A DNA stretch of 64,000 nucleotides from Icerya purchasi (taxonomy: Eukaryota; Arthropoda; Insecta; Hemiptera; Monophlebidae). The stretch's first letter is position 1, and each line of letters opens with the position of its first letter. The stretch covers positions 551,822,826-551,886,825 of the forward strand of contig CM077115.1 in the NCBI GenBank assembly GCA_039619475.1, written 5' to 3'. The position numbers and the translations under genes are program-made. Of this stretch, positions 56,651-64,000 are shown piece by piece. The notes under the pieces are model-generated. The model saw only the letters and a list, made by a program, of their open reading frames with translations. It did no database searches and was not told where the DNA came from.

Positions 56651-57475
56651 CGTGCGAACGAGAACACACGTGTACGGTCGCGCATTATCGTGCAAAGGCA
56701 CTACTCCTCTAGAATTCCATGTCTCTTCCGATTAATCGCTCGATGAAGTGTGCTACATGAGTGTGTCACGGTAAGTGTACTTCGTTTTCGTATCCTTCTG
56801 TGTACGAAACTGCAACAGTAGGAGTCCGTGCCGGTTGCAGAAGATGGTTGCAAGAGCCTTCCGGCAGAGCATTATTCAGTTTTGGCTTTTGGCGGACCTG
56901 GTTGACCACCTTTCATCATTCACGCTTTACTCGCTTCCTTTAACTCTGAGAGACACACTTACGCGTCATAATGCTATTTGCATCCTTATGCACAGTCCAT
57001 GGAAATTCTACTTTTAACGAATCTCTGCGAGGTGTGTACATTATCAAAAGCACTATTAACGTCGGTAACGGTAGCCAAGGTGTATTCTTTGTTAATGAAA
57101 GATTTGAATTATGGGAAACAAAAACACACTGACACAATCAGCAGAACCTAAATCTGGACGAAAGTCAAACATATCGGAAGGCATCACACATATCAAACGT
57201 TCTCGGAGGGCATTCGCTGTTCTCAGTTGTAATAAATATGAACATTACCGCAGTTCGTTTTTTTTTTTTTTTAAAGTGTCTTTTAAAAACTTTCCTTCCT
57301 ACACTAATAATGTCATAACAACCGGGTTCTTTATATTTTGTTTAAATTCATTATATTAAACGGCATTCAAATTTAGCTGTATATAGATTCATTATTTGCT
57401 ATTAATAACTAACTATCCTGATCAACTCATCGGCTGATATGTGATCTACTATTCTAATTATCACTGTCCTGTCGT
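56651..57475. other. No gene recognised
   Basis: Somewhat less AT-rich than its surroundings. Short open frames at 56761-57017 and 57111-57359 show no motif I know. Confidence 0.35.
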
Positions 57476-57477
57476 GC

Positions 57478-57893
57478 TTGGGAGTCAAAAAAATTCTCGG
57501 ACTCAGCTTGGGCATTTTTTCTCTCCCTGTGATTCTGTACAGAGAATTCGTCGGTTATATGTTGAAACATCTCCGTGTGACCATGACTATTTTTGTTACA
57601 TTTATTGTAGGTGATGGTTGTGATTCCCACTCCCTACTTTTACCACTCAGTCGGGTTGAAGTGTGCTCAAGGTGCCTTGTGCTCGTCCCGACCAGTTCTT
57701 TTTTTTTCCCCTTTTTCTTCCCTCCTAAAAATATAGAATTCCGTGGGCCATGTTAAACATTTACGGTCATGTTCGTCTGAAACCTCCCTTATTTCACAAT
57801 CTGAATATTACGCATACCTCCTTAATTCTTATATCGACTCGGTATGGCTTAATGTCAAGCCAGAAAAATAAAATGAAATAAAAAAGAATACGT
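57478..57893 (+). mobile_element. LINE 3' end (plus strand), probable
   Basis: The tail ACTCGGTATGGCTTAATGTC-AAGCC followed by GAAAAATAAAATGAAATAAA has the form of an insect LINE 3' end, and ACTCGGTATGGC also occurs in the 3' region of the 53.6-kb LINE (about 53953). Upstream an open frame (57478-57753) contains VGDGCDSHSLLL...VCSRC, which could be a worn GHG....C..C tail of an R1-like ORF2. That part is weak. Confidence 0.35.
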
Positions 57894-59440
57894 CATTGTG
57901 CTCAAGCGACCAAACGAGACGCTTCTTGAACATTCCCAGTAAAATGTTTTCACCGTTAATATTAAAAAAAAACAACTTTGTAACTGTACACGACAGCAGC
58001 GCTCTTCGTGAGTTTTCGTTTCTGTTCAGTCTAAAATATTAAAAAATACAAAAAAATATACGACTCGAATAGAGTTTTATGCCGTATGAAAAAATTAAAC
58101 ATTTTTCGCCATGCTATTCGCAACACGTCATTATCATCTCGTGTAAACGTTTCTAGCTAAGCCGCTGTTTTCCTCTTCTTTCTTCGGTAGGGTGTGACCT
58201 CATCAGCTACAGGACATTAACTTAACGTAAAAGAAATTTTCCTATTAATTTACAAAATCGGAATATCAGGTCCAGCTGAACGAAGTGTCGTCACCCAGCT
58301 GCACTACGGCAGCTTAACATTAAACAAATCCGACCATAGTCACTCTGGCGGCCACAAATTACAAACCAGACTTCGGGGGAAACATAAAAACAAAGTTTTT
58401 TTTTTTTTCTTTTGCTTGATTTTTTTTTTTTTTTAATTTACCGTCAGGATTTTCAAAAAAGTTTTATTATTAAACGCCGATTAAGGCGAACGATGATGTC
58501 TCGGTTCAATTTCAAGTTTAGTTAAAAAGTTACATATTTAAATTTGACGTCGTTATTATCGGGCGATATCATCGCGAAGCTAGTTAAAAGTTTTCCAACA
58601 TACCGAAAAGGTTAGTATAGTTTCCGGATAGTTGTGTGTTGACCTGCATCAGGAATGAGCGATTTTATATAGTTGCGTTTCGTATTCGGTCCGGAGAAAT
58701 GATAAATGAGCTGACCGACGGATCAGGCTATTCATAGCCGGGTACGACGCTGTTAAAGATAAATAACTTAGTGTGCTCGCCTCTTTCTAAAACAATTTAC
58801 ATAATAAGACACACATTCGTCTTTGTTCCTATGATTAGCCATCATTTTGTTCAACATCACGAAATTCTACTTAACGTGTTCGCATCAACGCATAATGACC
58901 TGATTGCTGGCGATCGTATCGCAAATAATATTCATCCACTATCGCCGTATTAGACGATAAACAGAATATCCTGAAACCAAAAAGTCGATCAGAGTAATCG
59001 AACCCGGGCCATCCTCAAATAACGTGGTTGACTATTTAAAAATAGTTTTTTGGTATCCTTTCTCGAGAGAGTAATACTGTGAAATCAACTGCGGATTCAA
59101 ATTGTTCCGGAAGTAAAAAATAAAAATAAAATAAAAAAATTGTTTTTATACACTCGAATTCGTTTATATTTCGTTGTGAAATAAATTTTAAGTTATTCCT
59201 GACTTCGGGGGAAAACTAGTGAAATAAATTTCGATGTTAATACTTGGCTGTCGATAAAGTAGGTTCACTATTTCGAATCAGGCATACCCTCAAAAGCACG
59301 GGCCAATTTAGACTCCGTAATTGGGAAAAACTGCCGTATAAAATTTTGTACTTACTGTTGACCAAAATAAATTCAAAAAATATGGCGTTATAAACCAACA
59401 AAAATTCATTTTTTTTTTTTACACTTAGCACTGAGAAACA
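57894..59440. other. No gene recognised; possible SINE scrap
   Basis: At 58985-59035, minus strand, GGGTTCGATTACTC looks like an RNA polymerase III box B, next to AATAGTCAACCACG, which loosely resembles the SINE at 38769. No box A or tail is seen. Confidence 0.25.
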
Positions 59441-59806
59441 TTAAAATCTATTTATCAGTAAAAAAAAAACAACATATGAATGTGTAACATAGAGGCCAAG
59501 TCTTTCGAAGTTTATAAATGTATTCTTAAACTTGGTAGTAAAAACATTAACAATCCGTAACGAGTTTTCACCGTTCATATAAAAGTTAAAATTAAAATGT
59601 TCGGTAGAAACCGCGTCGCTATTAAAAATACTATTTAACATTTCGAACGCATTTACACACGGTCCATCATCGGAAACTAAACTAAAACTAATCCGGTTGT
59701 TTTTGAGTGGACTTTGTAAATTACAAGTATATATTTTTCTCCTCAGACTGGAATCGGTAGAATCACTGTCATCAGTTTCCACGTCAATTACTTGTACATT
59801 TTCCAT
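59441..59806 (-). CDS. Orphan open frame, 121 codons
   Basis: I do not recognise it. The start MENVQVIDVETDDSDSTDSS is acidic and Ser-rich. The middle is Asn/Phe-rich, and the last 20 residues are hydrophobic. The open frame at 60360-60557 on the opposite strand contains RVIDVHSDQNES, a faint echo of the same motif. No promoter, splice or poly(A) signal is evident. It may be chance in AT-rich DNA or an exon. Confidence 0.2.
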   Translation of the reverse strand: MENVQVIDVETDDSDSTDSSLRRKIYTCNLQSPLKNNRISFSLVSDDGPCVNAFEMLNSIFNSDAVSTEHFNFNFYMNGENSLRIVNVFTTKFKNTFINFERLGLYVTHSYVVFFLLINRF

Positions 59807-60610
59807 AGCAAGTGAGTCATTAATACTTCAAAAAATCAATAAACGAAAAAGCCTTTACTAAATTAAATTATTTATTAATTATTATATATTCGTAATAAGA
59901 AATTTAATAAAGAAAAACCGATGTAATTTAGAAGCAGAGAAATAAAAATAATCTTTTTTAAAATTTCAAATAACTTCATAATAATAATAAAAATAAAATA
60001 GTTTTTTAAAAAAAAAAAAAAAAAGAGAAAAAAGTTCCCGACTTTAAATTCGTCTCAAAATTATTCGGTTCGTTTCAATATTAATACTAATAACTAATAA
60101 TTATTAACGCAATATTTAATAAAAATGATGGTTCCCGGTGGGAAAAAATAATGGAAAAAAAAGTCCAATCTCATCAATGATTAACTGAACGGTAAATTAA
60201 TGATAATTTCAACGAACAGAAAGGTTTGTGTAGCTGAGTTCGTCTTGGAAACCTCTTGGCATTCTATTAAAAAAAAAAAGAAAAAAAGAGGCATAATTCA
60301 AGATATAAAAAACAAAAAAGACACTAAAATACGGAAATTCGAAAACCGCCCAAAAAAAATTGACAAATATTAATGGCCCACTTGATACGGAAAATCCAAG
60401 AGTAATCGACGTTCATAGCGATCAAAATGAGTCTTTCAATTTCAGTCCCCGAGGGGAAAAAAATTTAACGAGTGTCTACGCTTCACGCAAATTCATTAAT
60501 ACATTAATATATTTTACAGGCAGCTCCGGTTTTCCTTTATTTTTTAATTCGACATAGGAATTATCTAGGTTGTTTCGTTGAACTGTCGTGGGCTGGCTTT
60601 ATATATCTTA

Positions 60611-60960
60611 CTATCTGTGGTACCCGGCTTCGCTCAGGGAGTTGATGTGAGATTGTGTGGTAGTTGGAAGAAAAGGATAAACTTTAAAATATAAAAAATT
60701 GTATTCAAAAACATATTCCAACTATTTATAATACTTGTTTATAAACAACATTTTTTATTTTGTTATCGGGGTATATATATATATATATGCGAATTTTTCG
60801 AATATCCTACTCGAGAGCAAGCTACATATAGTTGACCGTGAAAGAAGCAGGAGTCTTTGAGGAAACACAAGCGTGCTCCAGCATTCATCAATACTACCCT
60901 CGAAAGAACAATGAAAAACGCCTTACATGGTAACATTAAGATACTGCAGTGATGCAACAC
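60611..60960 (-). mobile_element. Helitron 3' end with helicase C-terminus remnant
   Basis: The minus strand reads CFFHGQLYVACSRVG (about 60855-60810), the conserved motif VI region of Helitron/Pif1-type helicases, and after a (TA)n expansion and frame change KNVVYKQVL then a stop (about 60752-60725), the usual Helitron C-terminus. About 90 bp on comes GAGCGAAGCCGGGTACCACAGATAG ending at 60611, followed by T. This fits a Helitron 3' terminus (GC-rich hairpin region, CTRR-like end, T after the insertion point). Helitrons move by rolling-circle replication. Only the last part of RepHel remains. Confidence 0.75.
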
Positions 60961-61033
60961 AAAACTATTGAATTATTATTACAAAATTCTTTATAAAGTC
61001 ACTTATTAAAACTATTCTTCATTAATTCCTAAC

Positions 61034-61034
<1 letters not shown>

Positions 61035-61082
<48 letters not shown>
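61035..61082. repeat. (TA)n microsatellite
   Basis: 48 bp of TA. Confidence 0.97.
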
Positions 61083-61087
<5 letters not shown>

Positions 61088-63099
61088 TTTTTTGAAGTGA
61101 ATAACATTTAATTCGTTGCTTTTATTAAAAAAATAAGACTAAACACAATCAAAAAAATCAGACAACTAACCCCAATATCTAACATCCTTTACGTGGACTT
61201 TAAGTTTAAAAAATGAATACTCGATCCTCAACCGTACTCTTTAATAGTTTCTAAATTCCTCGCAAAATATCCGTTTCATTATTCGAATCGCTCTCATTTA
61301 TATACTTACAAAATCATCGAATATTGGTTATACCAGAAAAATTTGGGAAAGTAAAAGCTAATCTTATGGGAAAATAGCTAGTCCAATAATTTCTTCAGAT
61401 CTACTAGATCACCCTTAAACAGATAAAAAAGTTCACAGAATGCCCAACACTCTCCCCCGATGGTACAGGACTTACTTTCATTTTTTCTATAATGATTATG
61501 CGTATTACTTGAATAATACAAATTTTCAGTAAATTAAATGTACGTGAAATGTATATTTCGACAGGTAAAAAAAAATGTGTATAAACTTTTTTCGATTAGT
61601 TTTAATAATATATACATATACATATACATATATACATATATACATATATATAATTGTATATATGTTATTAATTATTGGATTATCTAGCGTCAATTATACA
61701 CATACGCATCATTATTATGAATAGAACATAATTTACACGAATTTTTGTTTGATGAGTTTTGTTTCTTTTAATTTTTCTCCAGTTCAACAGACAAAACTTG
61801 CCATAGATGCACACCATAGTTAACAACGAAAGTTCATACATTTTGTATACTGCTTATAATATATTGCATTAGTTGCAAAAATCTCTTTGTCCCTTCGCCG
61901 CCTTCCATTTTTTTCCGTACGTACGTATATATGGAAAAAGTCAAAGCACTTCCGATTGTGTGCACTGGATCGCTGAAAGAAAAAAGCTGTCGGCTGCGAA
62001 TAATAATCCGTATCAAGCGCTAAAACATATCGTTCGGTAAGTGATGTTAGAAAACGGTTTAACCGACAGCGAATGCATTACACTTACACGTCGATGATAT
62101 CGCAGGGAGAGCATATCAATAGAAGAGTTATCAATCATTTGACAAATTATTCGCCACGACACCGCAGCAACACAATCCGCGCCACCCTATAATGTGTTAT
62201 GAAAAATAAAATATTTCGCGGCTTTTTATAGAACGGCAATTTTATAAGCTTTATATCATCGTTTGCCAATGACAGCAGCCCGACCCGCTCAATATACATT
62301 TAACGCATATCGACGTATATTATTAATACGGTCGCAGACTGGCACACGAAACGTTCCAGGTAAACACGTTTTCATCGATACATTAACATTTTCAATTCTC
62401 AAGTTTTCCCGACAAACACTTGTACGCTAGCAGAAAATCTGTTTTCAGCCAAAGTCAAAAAGAGAGACAGATGACCTGGCCGCCCCATTCCATTTCAGCC
62501 AGTTGTAACGAAACATGCTATTTCGCTGCGGCGAAACGACGAAGTTGGCGGATACCTTTCTAGCCCGCCAAACTGAACCCCGACTTAATAATCTACTACT
62601 AGCAGTGAAATTCTCTTCGGAAAAAATTTATCTAGATAAATAACAATCCCGTCCTACAAATTGCCGACTATCGCCATTGTTGCTGCACTCTCGAATTACC
62701 ATTGCCGCGACACACACACACGTCACGGTATGCATACACAATTCGGTCGGTCGGATAAAATTCTATTTTGACGAGGGAAAAGCATTTTTCGGAGCTCCGT
62801 GCTTAAAGCTGCACAGAAAACCTAACACGCGTGACACTTATATGCGCTTTAACAAAGACCGATGATGCGTTCGGAATCGTTCTATTTAATAACTCGCTAT
62901 TCTATACGCAACGCCACCGGCATAAGAATATGCTTCCGAAAGAATTATTAACATTTCCGAAAATGCCATCTCGGTGTCTCTCAGCAATTAGCGCGCTGCA
63001 AACGGCATTTCTTTATTATCACTAGTAGACTGGTGTAGTTTTGGACAATTCCAAGACTCGGATAAACAATGAGCAGGAGCCAATTAGGAAGAATTTAAT
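61083..63099. other. No gene recognised
   Basis: A (TACATA)n-like patch at 61611-61652. A moderately GC-richer stretch at about 62040-62880 has short open frames without motifs I know. It could hold regulatory or exonic sequence, but I see no support. Confidence 0.3.
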
Positions 63100-63198
63100 T
63101 ATAATGAAAATAAGTTATCGACGAATTAGTGCTATAATGAAAATTAGTTATCGACAAATTAGTGTTATAGTGAAAATTGGTTGTGGCGAATTAGTTGC
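63100..63198. repeat. 33-bp tandem repeat, three copies
   Basis: The unit TATAATGAAAATTAGTTATC plus GAC(G/A)AATTAGTG. is repeated at 63100, 63133 and 63166, the third copy the most diverged. Confidence 0.8.
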
Positions 63199-63467
63199 AA
63201 CAAATTAATTGTATGAAATAGTAAAAATAAAAACGGTGACAATACAGTCGAAAAATTAAAACTGACGACAAACTTAAGACGCGTTATTAAAGCAAAAATG
63301 TTTCCCAAGTCGTATTTTTCAATAAAAAACTGATGCAACTTCATTCTCCGATGTCGCTTTCTTTTCGTGATAATAATCTCCAAAAACAAAAATGAAAAAA
63401 GGTAGAATAAAGCAAAAACTGTGACGACTGTTCTTAGATAAAGCAGCACCGCTGTTTGCAGAATCTT

Positions 63468-63470
<3 letters not shown>

Positions 63471-63508
<38 letters not shown>
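63471..63508. repeat. (TA)n microsatellite
   Basis: 38 bp of TA. Confidence 0.97.
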
Positions 63509-63869
63509 TAATGACCGAATTTTAAACGTCAACTCGGAAAACTTCATTCGCCATACGAACGAAAAACAGACCTTAACCTCTTTTCCTCATCCTACTATAT
63601 ATCAATCCTACTTTTTAGGCAGAATCCTGGTTCTTTCGACATCCTTGACTTCGATCGCTACTGAAAATAAACAAGTCATCTTTTTACACCGCTTTCAATA
63701 ACGCTATAGATAAAGAAAAGTAAAAATACGAAACAATATGAACCCGCGTCACATTAACCAAAAATTTAGAATGAAAGGATATTAAAGTGTTTTACGTCCG
63801 CTTCCTTTGTTTTTCCGGTCCAATTTTATTACTTTAATCACTTGCCTTCGATTATGTTTTTCAGATTTA

Positions 63870-64000
63870 TTCACAAAAATTCCTACATTTTAACTCTGTT
63901 TACCCTCAACTTGCTAAATTAAAACAGCTTATTTCAACTCTCTCCCCTGCTCTGGTATGTTTACAGGAAACTCATTTGAAGCCCAGCAGTAACCCAACTC
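63870..64000 (+). pseudogene. Start of a LINE ORF2 endonuclease, cut by the window end
   Basis: The plus strand reads HFNSVYPQLAKLKQLISTLS then PALVCLQETHLKPSSNPT (about 63890-64000). This is the first helix and the catalytic Glu motif (LQETHL) of the EEP-type endonuclease of Jockey/I/R1-group LINEs. Upstream the frame is less clear, with one likely frame change near 63885. The rest of the element would lie beyond the window, so its intactness cannot be judged. Confidence 0.75.

Noticed and set aside
58985..59035. Second SINE on the minus strand
   Set aside because: Only a box B-like string is visible. No box A, tail or duplication.

Overview
This window looks like repeat-dominated, AT-rich nuclear DNA from an animal, most likely an arthropod and probably an insect. 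The signs are many non-LTR retrotransposon (LINE) fragments of types common in insects (Jockey-like with a PRE_C2HC ORF1, RNase H-bearing I/R1/Jockey-group tails, RTE/CR1-like pieces, an R4/Dong-like piece), a tRNA-derived SINE, a Helitron relic, a hAT-type MITE, and abundant (TA)n, (CA)n and (TAA)n microsatellites. I found no host gene, tRNA gene, rRNA gene, CRISPR array or bacterial-style operon that I can support. The species assignment is inference only.

Layout. 1-9.9 kb: a very large inverted repeat. Its near-identical outer arms are 1-1683 and 8200-9894, and more diverged inner homology reaches about 1884 and 8015. The window starts inside this structure. A Jockey-like LINE (1895-5490, minus) with a 10-bp target-site duplication sits in the left arm. 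9.8-11.1 kb: the 3' end of a plus-strand LINE that crosses the outer edge of the right arm. 12.3-15.5 kb: a stack of nested LINEs, in which an old minus-strand RNase H element is split by a plus-strand insertion (10-bp duplication) and by a second minus-strand insertion (12-bp duplication). 16.7-20 kb: short interspersed repeats, an 18-bp minisatellite, an RTE/CR1-like RT relic and a 300-bp MITE with 16-bp perfect terminal repeats. 22.8-23.3 kb: a C-rich minisatellite. 24-27.2 kb: a degenerate, dispersed repeat field around one orphan ORF (25146-25562). 27.3-28.0 kb: a minus-strand RT relic. 28.2-32.3 kb: the best preserved LINE in the window (plus strand, ORF1 + ORF2, few lesions).

32.3-45 kb is gene-poor, with an interspersed repeat family (35.3-36.1 kb), a LINE tail carrying a nested SINE (38.4-39.2 kb) and a hAT-type MITE (40.27-40.61 kb). 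45.2-46.1 kb: an RT relic. 48.2-49.1 kb: the C-terminus of an R4/Dong-like LINE lying exactly between two (TAA)n tracts. 49.3-53.4 kb: LINE tails and microsatellites. 53.6-56.65 kb: a 3-kb RNase H LINE (minus) disrupted by a 280-bp palindromic MITE. 60.6-61.0 kb: the 3' end of a Helitron with helicase remnants. 63.9-64.0 kb: the start of a LINE endonuclease cut off by the window edge.

The coding sequences here do not act together as a pathway. They are independent retroelement and transposon remains, almost all 5'-truncated or frameshifted. The most informative signals are structural: the palindrome, the nested insertions with readable target-site duplications, and the target-specific TAA insertion.
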